Source: Asanoa sp040676615 (lineage in GTDB: Bacteria > Actinomycetota > Actinomycetes > Mycobacteriales > Micromonosporaceae). Taken from it: 64,000 bases of DNA. Position 1 is the first letter of the stretch; every line of letters begins with the position of its first letter. The position numbers and the translations under genes were made by a program. A model generated the notes under the pieces. It was given only the letters and a program-made list of their open reading frames with translations, was not told the DNA's origin and did no database searches. Positions 1 to 8,824 of the stretch are shown one piece after another. The stretch covers positions 186,001 through 250,000 of the forward strand of contig NZ_JBFAPI010000009.1 of NCBI RefSeq assembly GCF_040676615.1. Direction: 5' to 3'.

Positions 1-785
1 ACTGCGGCCAGCAGCCGGGCGTCCTTGCCGGTCAGATAGCGGGCTCGGGGCCGGCGCGCCGTCAACGCCTTCGCGACCGTCGCGGCGACCACCTCCGGCG
101 GGCTGCCGGCCCGCTCGCGGGCCATCGCGCGGGCGACCATGCCGAGGTAGGTGTCGGCGTAGAGGTCGCGCAGTTCGGCCGGGAACTGCTCGACCGCCCG
201 ACGCGCACCCTGCTCGACCTTGTCGACCGCCTCGGTGTGGATGCTCGCCGGCGCCAGCAGCACGACCCGCACGCCGAACGGCGCCACCTCCTGGCGCAGC
301 GACTCGGTCAGCGCGCCCAGCGCTGCTTTCGAGGCACCGAGCGGGCCGCCAAACGGGATGCTCATCCGGTCGCCGATCGACCCGATCACCACGATCCGGC
401 CGCGGGCCGCGCGCAGCAGCGGGAGGAAGCCCTGCGTCACCGCGACCTGCCCGACGACGTTGACCTCGAACTGATGGCGGAGCGTCTCCAGCGGCAGCAG
501 TTCGAGCGGCCAGGTCACCCCGATGCCCGCGTTGTCGACCAGCCCGGTCAGCCCGGCCGGGCCGACGTGCTCCTCCACCGCCACGACCGCAGCCTTGACC
601 TGGTCCTCCCTGGTCACGTCGAGGATCAGTGGGGTGATCGCCGCCGCTTCGACCGCGCGCGCGTCGACGTCCCGCCGCACGCCCGCGAAGACGTGCCAGC
701 CCGCCGCGGCGAGCCGCGCTGCCCTGGCGCGGCCGATTCCGGTCGACGCGCCTGTGACCACCACGTGTGGTTTCCCGCATTCCAT
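1..785 (-). CDS. SDR family oxidoreductase, C-terminus cut by window edge
   Basis: This is a short-chain dehydrogenase/reductase with a Rossmann fold. The nucleotide-binding motif VTGASTGIGRA is near the N-terminus, followed by the structural motif DNAGIG. The active-site helix reads GGPLGASKAALGALTESL. The catalytic Lys is residue 153, but the usual Tyr four positions earlier is Leu149, so the YxxxK motif is incomplete. About 261 residues are visible and the gene runs off the left edge, so the true C-terminus is unknown. The start ATG at 785 places the glycine motif about 10 residues in, as is normal. It stands 70 bases from the convergently oriented-in-series LuxR gene on the same strand. 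Substrate cannot be inferred, and the missing Tyr makes classic dehydrogenase activity uncertain. Confidence 0.85.
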   Translation of the reverse strand, partial: MECGKPHVVVTGASTGIGRARAARLAAAGWHVFAGVRRDVDARAVEAAAITPLILDVTREDQVKAAVVAVEEHVGPAGLTGLVDNAGIGVTWPLELLPLETLRHQFEVNVVGQVAVTQGFLPLLRAARGRIVVIGSIGDRMSIPFGGPLGASKAALGALTESLRQEVAPFGVRVVLLAPASIHTEAVDKVEQGARRAVEQFPAELRDLYADTYLGMVARAMARERAGSPPEVVAATVAKALTARRPRARYLTGKDARLLAA

Positions 786-855
786 GCGCGCCAGCCTGCG
801 CCGTCGGAGCCGGCCGCCGAATCTGTCGGACGACCGGTCACCCGGCCGGATCGGC

Positions 856-3627
856 TCAGCTCAGGTCGATGCCGGCGAGCTGGTGCCGGTCGGCGATGCC
901 GAGCTTGGGGAAGATCTTGTAGAGGTGGTAGCCGACCGTGCGGGGGCTCAGGAACAACTGCGCGCCGATGTCGCGGTTGCTCAGCCCGCTGGCCGCCAGC
1001 CGGGCGACCTGCAACTCCTGCGGTGTCAGCCGGGTGAGCACGCTGGCCCGGTCGGCGGCGACCGGCAGCGTCTCGCCGGTCGCGCGCAACTCGGCGCGGG
1101 CGCGCTCGGCGAACGGGCGGGCGCCGACCTCGTCGAACACCCGCAGGGCGGCGCGCAGCGGCTCGCGGGCCTGCGTCCGGCGGCGCACCCGGCGCAGCCA
1201 TTCGCCGTAGAGCAGCCGGGTGCGAGCCAGCGCGAGCGGCCGGTTGGCCTCGCCCAGCAGCGCCAGCGCCCGGTCGTAGAACGGCCCGGCGTCGTCGGCC
1301 AGCAGCGCGCGGCAGCGGGCGACCAGGCCGGCGACCACCGGGCCGCTCTGGTGTGCGGCCCAGCCGGCGTAGCGGTCGAGGACCGGCGCGGCGCGGTCCG
1401 GTGCACCGGCCCGGACCGCGGCCTCGACCCACTCGGGCGGTGCGAGATAAGAGAAACCGAGGTGGGTACGCGCCCCCTCCGGCATGGACTCGAAGCGCTC
1501 CAGCGCCGCCGGGTAGCGGCCGGCGGCCACGTCCATCGTGCCCAGCGCGAGGGTCGCGAGCGCGGCGTTGGCCTGGTGCCGCTCGCCGCCGAGCCGGATC
1601 GCCTCGGCGGCCCAGTCGGCGCAGCGGTCCTCGTCGCCGGTCAGCGCGTAGATCCGGGCGACCAGCGTGCGCAGGTTGCCGGCCGAGTGCTCCTGGCCGG
1701 TCTCCTCGGCGATCCGGACGCCCTCCAGGCCGCTGCGTTCGGCCTCCCGGAGCCGGCCGAGGGCGAGGGCGGCCATTGCGTGGTTGAGCAGCAGGTGCGG
1801 CAGGCCGCCGATCAGCCCGCGGGCCCGGCCCTCGGCCAGGAGCCGGCCGCTGAGCTCGAACGCCCCCTCGTCGGCACCGACGAACAGGCGCAGGAAGGCG
1901 ACGTGGGCCCGGGTGCCGGCGATCGCCGGGCTGATCAGGTCGGGGCGGACCGCGTGCACCGCGGGCCCGAGCGGCGCCGCGGTGTTGCCGCCCAGCAACT
2001 CGCCCAGGGTGGCGCTGGCCGACATCAGCGGGCGTAGGGGGTCGTCGGCCGGCAGGCGCAGCGTGCGGATCAGCGCGACCGGCCGGGTCAGATCCGGTGG
2101 CCGGTCGGCGAAATAGGCCATCCGCATCGTCTCGATCAGCATCTGCGCGGCGCGGTCGGGATCGCTGTCGTGGATCAGCGCCGCGCCGTCGGTGACCATG
2201 GTGGACGCGCGGGCCGGAGAGCCCTGCTCGAACTCGACCTTGGCCCGCACCCAGGCCGTCATCGCCGCCGTGCCGGGGTCGGTGGGCAGGTCGGCGACCT
2301 CGGCGGCGAGCGCGGCGGCCCGGCCGAGCTGACCGGCGTCGCGGGCCCGGGTGGCGGCCGCCGCCAGGCGCCGGCCCCGCTCGGTCGGGTCGGCGGTCAA
2401 CCGGGCGGCCCGCTCGTACGCCGCCGCACTGGCCGCGTAGCCACCCCGCAGCCCGGCCCGGGCGGCCGCCTCGTCGAGCGCGTCGGCGGCGGTGGCGTCG
2501 AATCCGGTGGCGGCGGCGGCCAGGTGCCAGGCGCGGCGGTCCCGCTCCTCCGGCCCGGTCAGCGCCTGTGCGAGCGCCCGGTGCGCGGCCAGCCGGTCGA
2601 CCGTGGCCGCCTTGCCGTAGACCGCCGTGCGGATCAGCGGGTGCCGGAACGCCACCGTCCCGTCGGTCAGTCGCACCAGGTCGGCGGCCTCGGCCGGGGC
2701 GAGGTCGGCCAGGCCCGCGCCGAGCCGCTCGGCGGCGTCGAAGACGACGCGTGGCTCGCCGGTGTCGTCGGCCGCGGTCACCAGCAGCAGCCGCCGCGTG
2801 GCCTCCGGTAGGCGGTCGACCTGGGCGCCGAAGCTCGCCACCACGCGGCCGGCGGCGCGCCCGTCGGTCGGGCCGGCGTGGCCGCGGGCCGACTCGACCA
2901 GCACGAGCGGGTTGCCGCCGGCTGCGGCCCGGCCGTCCTGGGCACGGGCCAGCTCGATCAGGGCGAGCGGGTTGCCGCCGGCCTCACTGAGCAGGCGGTC
3001 GCGCGCCGCGGCCGGCAGGTCCGGCGCGTGCGCGTCGAAGAGGGCGGCCGCCTCCGCACCGGACAACCGGCGCAGGTGCCGGGTGGGCAAACCGGTCGCC
3101 GGCGCGTCGTCGCGGGCCGCGAGCAGCAGCAGCACGCCCTCGGCGTCGAGCCGGCGCGCGGCGAAGAGCAGGGCCTCCACCGAGGCGGCGTCGAGCCACT
3201 GCACGTCGTCGACGAGGCAGACCAACGGCGCGGCCTCGGACAGCAGGGTCAGGGTGGCCAGACCGGCCAGAAACCGGTCGACACCGGGCGCCTCGGCCAG
3301 GCCGAACGCCGCCTTCAGCGCGGCGACCTGCGGGTCCGGCAGCGCGTCGAGCCGGTCGAGGGTGCCGCGCAGCAGCATGTGCAGGCCGGCGAACGGCAGC
3401 TCCGCCTCGGACTCGACACCGGCGCAGCGCAGCACCCGCAGGCCCGACCCCTCGGCCGCCGCCGCGGCCCGGTCGAGCAGGGTGGTCTTGCCGCTGCCGG
3501 CCTCGCCCTGGAGCAGCAGCGCGGCGCTGCGCCCGGAGCGGACGCCGGCGAGCAACCGGTCGATCTCGGCGAGCTCGGCGGCCCTTCCAACCAGCACGAC
3601 CTTCAACCTATCGCCGGGACCGGTCAC
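856..3627 (-). CDS. LuxR family transcriptional regulator with AAA ATPase domain (LAL type)
   Basis: This is a large ATP-binding LuxR-type regulator of 923 residues, a typical LAL length. The N-terminus has VGRAAELAEIDRLL followed by Walker A GEAGSGKTTLL, and a Walker B-like segment VCLVDDVQWLD lies near residue 135. The middle is Ala/Arg-rich helical repeat, TPR-like. The C-terminus is a GerE-type helix-turn-helix beginning LTPQELQVARLAASGLSNRD and containing SPRTVGYHLYKIF. The start used is a GTG at 3627. A GTG about 9 codons downstream, just before LVGRAAEL, is a plausible alternative. The gene is divergent from the small gene at 3671, with a 43-base gap that must hold both promoters. LAL proteins usually activate nearby sugar or secondary-metabolism genes, but the target here is unknown. 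Confidence 0.92.
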   Translation of the reverse strand: MTGPGDRLKVVLVGRAAELAEIDRLLAGVRSGRSAALLLQGEAGSGKTTLLDRAAAAAEGSGLRVLRCAGVESEAELPFAGLHMLLRGTLDRLDALPDPQVAALKAAFGLAEAPGVDRFLAGLATLTLLSEAAPLVCLVDDVQWLDAASVEALLFAARRLDAEGVLLLLAARDDAPATGLPTRHLRRLSGAEAAALFDAHAPDLPAAARDRLLSEAGGNPLALIELARAQDGRAAAGGNPLVLVESARGHAGPTDGRAAGRVVASFGAQVDRLPEATRRLLLVTAADDTGEPRVVFDAAERLGAGLADLAPAEAADLVRLTDGTVAFRHPLIRTAVYGKAATVDRLAAHRALAQALTGPEERDRRAWHLAAAATGFDATAADALDEAAARAGLRGGYAASAAAYERAARLTADPTERGRRLAAAATRARDAGQLGRAAALAAEVADLPTDPGTAAMTAWVRAKVEFEQGSPARASTMVTDGAALIHDSDPDRAAQMLIETMRMAYFADRPPDLTRPVALIRTLRLPADDPLRPLMSASATLGELLGGNTAAPLGPAVHAVRPDLISPAIAGTRAHVAFLRLFVGADEGAFELSGRLLAEGRARGLIGGLPHLLLNHAMAALALGRLREAERSGLEGVRIAEETGQEHSAGNLRTLVARIYALTGDEDRCADWAAEAIRLGGERHQANAALATLALGTMDVAAGRYPAALERFESMPEGARTHLGFSYLAPPEWVEAAVRAGAPDRAAPVLDRYAGWAAHQSGPVVAGLVARCRALLADDAGPFYDRALALLGEANRPLALARTRLLYGEWLRRVRRRTQAREPLRAALRVFDEVGARPFAERARAELRATGETLPVAADRASVLTRLTPQELQVARLAASGLSNRDIGAQLFLSPRTVGYHLYKIFPKLGIADRHQLAGIDLS

Positions 3628-3670
3628 GCGACGGATTCGGGCGTGCCGGGCGGCCGCCTACCGTGGCGGA

Positions 3671-3973
3671 ATGTCTGGTTGCACCCTCACCCGCGACCTC
3701 GATCGGCTGGTCCTGCAGTCGGCGGCGCCCTCGGCCGGCACGATGCTGGCCGCCTCGAGCCTGGCGTTCAGCGTGTCGCTCGAGGTGTGCGCGGTGCTGC
3801 GGGCCTCGGCCCGGCTCGACGAGCACGCCCGCCTGATCCGGCACACCGCCACCGGGCTGGCCGCGCAGGAGTCCGACGGCGCGGTGGCGGTGGCCGAGCT
3901 GCGGCGGCACCTGGCCGAGCTGTCCGACGATCTCGAGCGCCATCCGTCCGATGTGGAAGAAGTCCGCCCATGA
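3671..3973 (+). CDS. Hypothetical protein, about 100 residues
   Basis: I do not recognise a family. The predicted product is about 100 residues, mostly helical, starting MSGCTLTRDLDRLVLQ and ending in an acidic tail. It has no signal peptide or clear membrane segment. It is supported as a gene mainly by context: its stop codon overlaps the ATG of the following epimerase as ATGA (3970-3973), which suggests translational coupling. It also diverges from the LAL regulator with a short intergenic gap. The start is the first ATG in frame downstream of the LAL start. It may be a small partner or regulator of the epimerase-like protein, but nothing in the sequence shows a function. Confidence 0.6.
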   Translation: MSGCTLTRDLDRLVLQSAAPSAGTMLAASSLAFSVSLEVCAVLRASARLDEHARLIRHTATGLAAQESDGAVAVAELRRHLAELSDDLERHPSDVEEVRP

Positions 3974-4878
3974 AGGTGTTCCTCGCCGGTGGCACCGGTG
4001 TCCTCGGCATCCCGCTGACCCGCCGGCTGCTCGCGGCCGGCCACGAGGTGATCGGGTTGACCCGTGGCGGCGCCGGGCCGGCCACCCTCGCGGCCCTGGG
4101 CGCGCGGCCCGTCGTCGCCGACGCGCTCGACCGCACGAGCCTGCTGCGCGCGGTCGACGGGATGTCGGCCGACGCGGTGGTGCATGAACTGACCGCGCTG
4201 CGGGCGGCACCGACCCGGCACCGGGGAATGGTGCCCACCGACCGGCTGCGCGAGGCCGGCACGGCCAACCTGCTGGCCGCGGCGGAGAGCCTGGGCGCCG
4301 GGCGGTTCGTCACCCAGTCGATCATCCTGGGGTACGGCTACCGCGACCACGGCGACCGCGTGCTGACCGAGGACGACCCGTTCGGGCAGGCTCAGGGTGA
4401 CGCCTGCGATCCGCACCTGGCCGCGATGCGCGCGACCGAGCAGCAGGCGTTCACCGCGCCGGCCGGGATCGCCCTGCGCTACGGCATGTTCTACGGCGGC
4501 GACCCGGCCGAGAAGCGGGCGCTGCTGGCCCGGCGCCGGCTCCCGGTCAGCCGCGGCGGCCTGCTCGGCTGGATCCACCACGACGACGCGGCCGCCGCGA
4601 CCGTCCTCGCGCTCGAAGCGGGCCGCGCCGGGCAGGCCTACAACATCGTCGACGACCGCCCGGCGTCGTGGGCCGACCTGTTCACGGCGATGGCGGCCGC
4701 CTACGGAACTCCCGCGCCGCCCCGCCTGCCGCCGTGGCTGTTCCGGTTGGCCGCGCCCTATGTGGCGACCTTCGCGATCGACACCTCGATGCGGGTGTCC
4801 AACGCCAAAGCCGCCCGGGAGCTGGGCTGGCGGCCGGCCTACCCGTCCTATGTCGAGGGTCTCACTCCATCGGCTTGA
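3970..4878 (+). CDS. NAD-dependent epimerase/dehydratase family protein
   Basis: This is an extended-SDR (atypical epimerase) protein of 302 residues. The N-terminal motif MKVFLAGGTGVLGIPLTRRL is the GxxGxxG dinucleotide-binding loop. The usual YxxxK catalytic pair is not obvious: the corresponding region carries TQSIILGYGYRDHGDR. The C-terminal half has the epimerase-like IVDDRPASWADLFTAMA and ELGWRPAYPSYVEG, which are typical of the family. It is coupled to the preceding small gene by an ATGA overlap, and its 3' end overlaps the convergent FrhB-type gene by 17 bases. The substrate is unknown. It may contribute to the neighbouring glycan locus but lies on the opposite strand from its nearest operon. 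Confidence 0.88.
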   Translation: MKVFLAGGTGVLGIPLTRRLLAAGHEVIGLTRGGAGPATLAALGARPVVADALDRTSLLRAVDGMSADAVVHELTALRAAPTRHRGMVPTDRLREAGTANLLAAAESLGAGRFVTQSIILGYGYRDHGDRVLTEDDPFGQAQGDACDPHLAAMRATEQQAFTAPAGIALRYGMFYGGDPAEKRALLARRRLPVSRGGLLGWIHHDDAAAATVLALEAGRAGQAYNIVDDRPASWADLFTAMAAAYGTPAPPRLPPWLFRLAAPYVATFAIDTSMRVSNAKAARELGWRPAYPSYVEGLTPSA

Positions 4879-6115
4879 GGTCGGCGGGGTCGCGCAGCCG
4901 CTTGCGGCGGATCCGCCGGACCGTGCCCACCGTCGACTGGAGCTTCTCCTTCGCGGACAGGTTCTCCCGCCACATCCGGGCCATCGGCAGGTGCCGGGTG
5001 CGCGGGGTCATCAGGCCCGCCGCCCGCAGCGTCACCATCCGGCCCCACACCGCACCGCGGGCGCGCAGCAGGTTGGGCTGCGACGCCGGCAGCAGTTCCG
5101 GGCCGACCTGCTCGAGGACCAGCGCGCCGGCGGCGATCGCGGCCTCGATCAGCTTCAGGCCGCGCTCGGTGCGGGCCAGCACCAGCGAGCGGCCGGGGTC
5201 CCCGGCGGTCGGGCGATACCAGGGGTCGCCGACCGCGACGTCGGCGAACTCGCCGGTGTGGTCGGCGCACAGGTAGCAGCGCCACTGGCGGTGCTTCTGC
5301 AGGATGTCGCCCCACGACTGCTCGTAGGTCAGAGTGCGCTCCCGCGACTCGCCGGCGACCGCGGTGCGGGCCTCGCCGGGCCAGCCGTTGCCGCGGTAGG
5401 CGACGTGCGTGATGGTCGACGGGTCGTCGACACCCATCACCTTGAGCATCTCGAGCGTGCCCTGGGTCGACGGGGTGCCGGCACAGAACACCGCGATGGT
5501 CAGGCCGACCTTGCGGTCGAGCTCGGGCCGCTCCCGCCGCGCCATCGAGACCGCGGCCACGTCGCACGGCTTGCCGATGAACACGCTCGGCGTCTCGCCC
5601 GCCTCGACCAGGTCGAGCCGCTCGCACGGGCTGGCCGGCGCGTAGCGGGAGCCGGCGTTGGCCAGCAACTCCTCCCGGCTGCGGGACAGCCGCGCCTCGT
5701 TGAGATAGGGCACGTCGGCCCGGGCGCCGATGTGCAGCGCGCCGGTCATCCCCTCCTGCTCGATGAGGAACGCCGAGAGGGCGGTCGCCACGCCGCCGCT
5801 GGAACCCGCGAAGCGAATCTCCGGATCGGCCGCGTAGCCCTCGTACACCCGGAGCACCGGACCCCAGGCGGCGCGCAGGTCGGCGTATTCGCCCGGCCCG
5901 GGCGCACCCGAGTCGTGTTCGAGCTTGACGCCCGGGCAGCACCTCAACGCTTCGGCCGCGCCGGGGCCGCGGACCGGCAGCAGCGGCAGCGGGCGGCGAC
6001 CGTATTCGAGGACGTCACCCATCCGCACCTCGTCGGGCGCCAGGTAGGCGCAGACGCCGCAACCGGTGCACATCTTCCCGGCCGCGACGTCGTGCACGTC
6101 GCGCGGTTCCCTCAT
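4862..6115 (-). CDS. Coenzyme F420 hydrogenase/dehydrogenase beta-subunit (FrhB) family protein
   Basis: This is a 417-residue iron-sulfur flavoprotein-type protein. Near the N-terminus it has CTGCGVC followed about 40 residues later by a Cys-Pro (ALRCCPGV). Together these form a one-cluster 4Fe-4S ferredoxin pattern. The FrhB core follows with FAGSSGGVATALSAFLI, then VFIGKPCDVAAV, then the CYLCADHTGEFADVAVGDPW block. FrhB homologues couple F420 or ferredoxin electrons to a flavin, and relatives next to WcaK-type genes are common in surface-polysaccharide loci. The ATG at 6115 overlaps the upstream pyruvyl transferase stop as ATGA, so it is the last gene of the leftward glycan operon. A role in reducing a sugar or lipid intermediate is inference. 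Confidence 0.88.
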   Translation of the reverse strand: MREPRDVHDVAAGKMCTGCGVCAYLAPDEVRMGDVLEYGRRPLPLLPVRGPGAAEALRCCPGVKLEHDSGAPGPGEYADLRAAWGPVLRVYEGYAADPEIRFAGSSGGVATALSAFLIEQEGMTGALHIGARADVPYLNEARLSRSREELLANAGSRYAPASPCERLDLVEAGETPSVFIGKPCDVAAVSMARRERPELDRKVGLTIAVFCAGTPSTQGTLEMLKVMGVDDPSTITHVAYRGNGWPGEARTAVAGESRERTLTYEQSWGDILQKHRQWRCYLCADHTGEFADVAVGDPWYRPTAGDPGRSLVLARTERGLKLIEAAIAAGALVLEQVGPELLPASQPNLLRARGAVWGRMVTLRAAGLMTPRTRHLPMARMWRENLSAKEKLQSTVGTVRRIRRKRLRDPADLKPME

Positions 6116-7380
6116 GCCGCACCCTCTCGAGCCAGCGCCACGATCTCGTCCATCTGCTCGCCCGCGCGGCGCACGGCCACCGGCACGCGTTCGGCCAGCT
6201 CGGCCGCGGCGGCCGAGCGGTTGGACCACGACTTCCACAACGTGTCGAGCAACTCGTCGTCGCCGAGCGTGCGGGCGTCGGCCACGTGCCGCTCCTGCCC
6301 GACGGTGGCGAACACCCCGCGGGCCTTGAGGCTGTACGCGAGGATCGCCGCCGGCACGGCCGAGGAGAGGGCCGCGATCGTGGCGTGCATCCGCATACCG
6401 CAGAACCACGCGGTGCGACTGATCACCCACTTGGTCTGGTGCGGGTCGAGCCCGCGCGGCGTGATCGCGATCCGGTCGCCGTACTTGGTGGCCAGGTCGG
6501 CGCGCAGCGCCTCGCTGGTCGCGGTGTCGTCGTCGGTGCCGCCGGCGGCCAGCACGTGCGGCACGATGATCACCCGGGTGTCGGGCTCGTCGAGCACCCG
6601 CTCGCAGATCTGCCGGGCCACCCGGCCGCCGTCGCCGGCCAGCCGGAACTGCGCGATGCCCTCGGCCCGCGACATCAGGCCGCTGACGTTGATGCCCATC
6701 ACCGGGCCGTCGGCGGCCGAGAACCAGGCCGACAGCTGATCGAACGCCGCGCCCTCGGGCGCCCGCGGCTCCAGGCCGAAGGCCACGTCGACGCCCTCGC
6801 GGTGCCGGCGGGGGTCGAAGTCGGCGCCGAGCAACTCCTTGAGCGCCGCGTAGCTGTCGGGGTCGCGGGCCCAGGCCATCGCCGCGCCGCGGGCCAGGCC
6901 GGTCGCCTCCGCACGGATCCGCGGAATCTTGAACGGGCCGTAGGTCTGCGGCAGCAGCACCAGCTTGCGCTTGCGCAGCAGGGCCAGCTTCTTCGGCCAG
7001 GCGACCGTGCGGAACCGGTGCTCGCCGTAGATGTCGCTGAAGCTGTCGCCGCCGCTGACGTCGAGCACCACGTCGGCGCCGTCGATCGCTGAGACGCCGC
7101 TGTTGCCCAGGCCGCCGAGCGCCGCGCTGACCCGCATGTTCACATAGGACTCGGGCTTGTGGTAGCGCCGGGAGTGCCGGGCGCCGGACAGGATGATCGG
7201 CACCGGCCGGCCGTGCACGTAGGCCGTGCCCGGGCGCTCGCCCCAGCCGTCGTCGAAGACGGTCATGCGGGCGTCCGGCTCGCGCGAAAGGAACGCGCCG
7301 ATGGTGGCCGCCCGCAACGCACCGACGCCCAGGTTCAATGTGGACCCTGGGACACCGAACAGACACGCCGCGACAGTCAC
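6112..7380 (-). CDS. Polysaccharide pyruvyl transferase family protein (WcaK-like)
   Basis: This 422-residue protein belongs to the polysaccharide pyruvyl transferase family (PF04230-like), which transfers pyruvate from phosphoenolpyruvate to glycan hydroxyls to give acidic ketals. The N-terminal GVPGSTLNLGVGALRAATI and the segment ADVVLDVSGGDSFSDIYG match the family's first Rossmann-like domain. The C-terminal CGMRMHATIAALSSAVPA contains the conserved Arg/His region. It starts with GTG at 7380, which overlaps the stop of the PIG-L gene as GTGA. It ends in an ATGA overlap with the FrhB gene, so these three genes are translationally chained. There is no membrane segment, as expected for a cytoplasmic enzyme acting before export. 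Confidence 0.9.
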   Translation of the reverse strand: MTVAACLFGVPGSTLNLGVGALRAATIGAFLSREPDARMTVFDDGWGERPGTAYVHGRPVPIILSGARHSRRYHKPESYVNMRVSAALGGLGNSGVSAIDGADVVLDVSGGDSFSDIYGEHRFRTVAWPKKLALLRKRKLVLLPQTYGPFKIPRIRAEATGLARGAAMAWARDPDSYAALKELLGADFDPRRHREGVDVAFGLEPRAPEGAAFDQLSAWFSAADGPVMGINVSGLMSRAEGIAQFRLAGDGGRVARQICERVLDEPDTRVIIVPHVLAAGGTDDDTATSEALRADLATKYGDRIAITPRGLDPHQTKWVISRTAWFCGMRMHATIAALSSAVPAAILAYSLKARGVFATVGQERHVADARTLGDDELLDTLWKSWSNRSAAAAELAERVPVAVRRAGEQMDEIVALAREGAA

Positions 7381-8003
7381 AGCGAGATCACCGCCTTCTC
7401 ACAGGTGTATGCCTCGGCATACCGCGACCGGCATTCCATCCCGCGCAACCGGGCCAGGCCGAGGAAGACCTCGTCGTCCCACCAGTCGCGGTCCTTCTGT
7501 GACGGGAAGTTGGCGTGCAGCAACTCCACCTTGCGGCGGGCGCGCTCGTCGGGCAGCGGCACGTAGACGTTACGCCGGCCACAATCGCCGTCCCATTTCG
7601 GGATCTCGTAGTGCAGCACGACCGCGTCCCGGAACGCGGTCGGCACCAGTTCGGCGAGCAGCCGGTGGTCCTGGTGCGCGTCGTCCCTGGCCGGCGCGAC
7701 CACCAGGTCGGCACCGCCGGCGGCGGCCGCCTGGACGATGTCTTTGGCCCGGTCCCAGTGCGCCGGTCCGCGGCCGTCGGGCAGGTCGTGCAGGTCGAAG
7801 GTGATCCGTGCGCCGGGCAGGAACGCGGCCGCGGCCGCCCGGGCCTCGGCCTGCCGGTCGGGCGTGCCGCTCAACAGGACGTAGCGCACGTCCAACGGCC
7901 CGGCCAGGGAGAGCAGCAGGCCGCCGGCGCCGATCTCGATGTCGTCGGGATGGGCGCCGAACAGGACGACCCGGCGGACGCCGGCCAACGCGAAGGGAAG
8001 CAT
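7377..8003 (-). CDS. PIG-L family deacetylase
   Basis: This is a 208-residue LmbE/PIG-L deacetylase, a zinc enzyme that removes acetyl groups from N-acetylated sugars or lipids. The zinc-binding motif GAHPDDIEIGAGG is near residue 15, and the second motif DDAHQDHRLL supplies the other ligand. It has a family-typical length and no signal peptide. The ATG at 8003 is chosen because it places the AHPDD motif at the usual distance. The gene begins a few bases after the cytidylyltransferase-like stop and its own stop overlaps the WcaK-like GTG start, so it belongs to the leftward glycan operon. Deacetylation of an amino-sugar intermediate, possibly before pyruvylation or branching, is the likely role. 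Confidence 0.9.
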   Translation of the reverse strand: MLPFALAGVRRVVLFGAHPDDIEIGAGGLLLSLAGPLDVRYVLLSGTPDRQAEARAAAAAFLPGARITFDLHDLPDGRGPAHWDRAKDIVQAAAAGGADLVVAPARDDAHQDHRLLAELVPTAFRDAVVLHYEIPKWDGDCGRRNVYVPLPDERARRKVELLHANFPSQKDRDWWDDEVFLGLARLRGMECRSRYAEAYTCEKAVISL

Positions 8004-8008
8004 CGGCG

Positions 8009-8824
8009 TCAGGAGATCAGTGCCGGCGCGAGCGAGCCGCCGGTGCGGTTGGTGTCCCAGAGCATCCACGGGCACTGCGCCGAGTAGTAGAGCTGCTCCA
8101 GCTCGGCCCGGTCCTTGAAGGTGTCGGCCGCGCGCCAGAAGCCCTTGTAGCGCTGGGCGATCACCCGCCCGCTCGGCATCAGCCGCTCCAGGGCGTGTGG
8201 CACCAGTTCCTCGCCCTCGCGCATGTAATCGAAGATCTCCGGGCGGAGCACGAAGTAACCACCGTTTTCCCACTGCATGAGTTCGTTGACCGGGCGGATG
8301 CCGGCGACCCGGTCGCCGCCCTCGATGTCGAGCACGTGGTGGGTCGACTGCACCGGCACGGCCAGCAGGCTGGCGACCGCCTCGCTGGCCTCGAACCGCC
8401 GGATCATCTCGTCGAGCGGCGCGTTGGTCAGCGTGTCGGCGTAGTTGGCCAGGAACACCGGCTCGTTCTCGACATGGGCCCGGACCCGCATCAGCCGCTC
8501 GCCGATCGAGGAGTTGAGCCCGGTGTCGATGAAGGTGATGTTCCAGTCGGTGATGTCGGACGAGAACAGCCGCAGGTCGCGGTCGCTCATCGCGAGGGTG
8601 AAGTCGTTGGAGAGCGTCTCGTCGTAGTGCAGGAAGTAGTCCTTCACCGCGGCCGCGCCGTAGCCGAGGCAGAGCACGAAGTCGGTGTGCCCGAAGTGGG
8701 CGTAATAGCGCATCACGTGCCACAGCAGGGGACGGTCACCGATCATCGCCATGGGCTTCGGCGCGGACTGCGCGTCTTCGCGCATCCGCATGCCCAGGCC
8801 GCCGCAGAAGAGGACGACCTTCAT
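8009..8824 (-). CDS. Sugar-1-phosphate nucleotidyltransferase, glucose-1-phosphate cytidylyltransferase-like
   Basis: This 271-residue nucleotidyltransferase looks most like RfbF/DdhA, which makes CDP-glucose from glucose-1-phosphate and CTP. Visible motifs are the signature loop MKVVLFCGGLGMRMRED, then PKPMAMIGDRPLLWHVMRYY and LCLGYGAAAVKDYF. These closely follow the cytidylyltransferase pattern. WENGGYFVLRPEIFDYM lies in the C-terminal half. Its ATG overlaps the upstream methyltransferase stop by one base (TGATG). No CDP-glucose dehydratase is visible nearby, so the nucleotide could also be dTDP or UDP. It supplies an activated sugar for the modifying enzymes around it. Confidence 0.88.
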   Translation of the reverse strand: MKVVLFCGGLGMRMREDAQSAPKPMAMIGDRPLLWHVMRYYAHFGHTDFVLCLGYGAAAVKDYFLHYDETLSNDFTLAMSDRDLRLFSSDITDWNITFIDTGLNSSIGERLMRVRAHVENEPVFLANYADTLTNAPLDEMIRRFEASEAVASLLAVPVQSTHHVLDIEGGDRVAGIRPVNELMQWENGGYFVLRPEIFDYMREGEELVPHALERLMPSGRVIAQRYKGFWRAADTFKDRAELEQLYYSAQCPWMLWDTNRTGGSLAPALIS

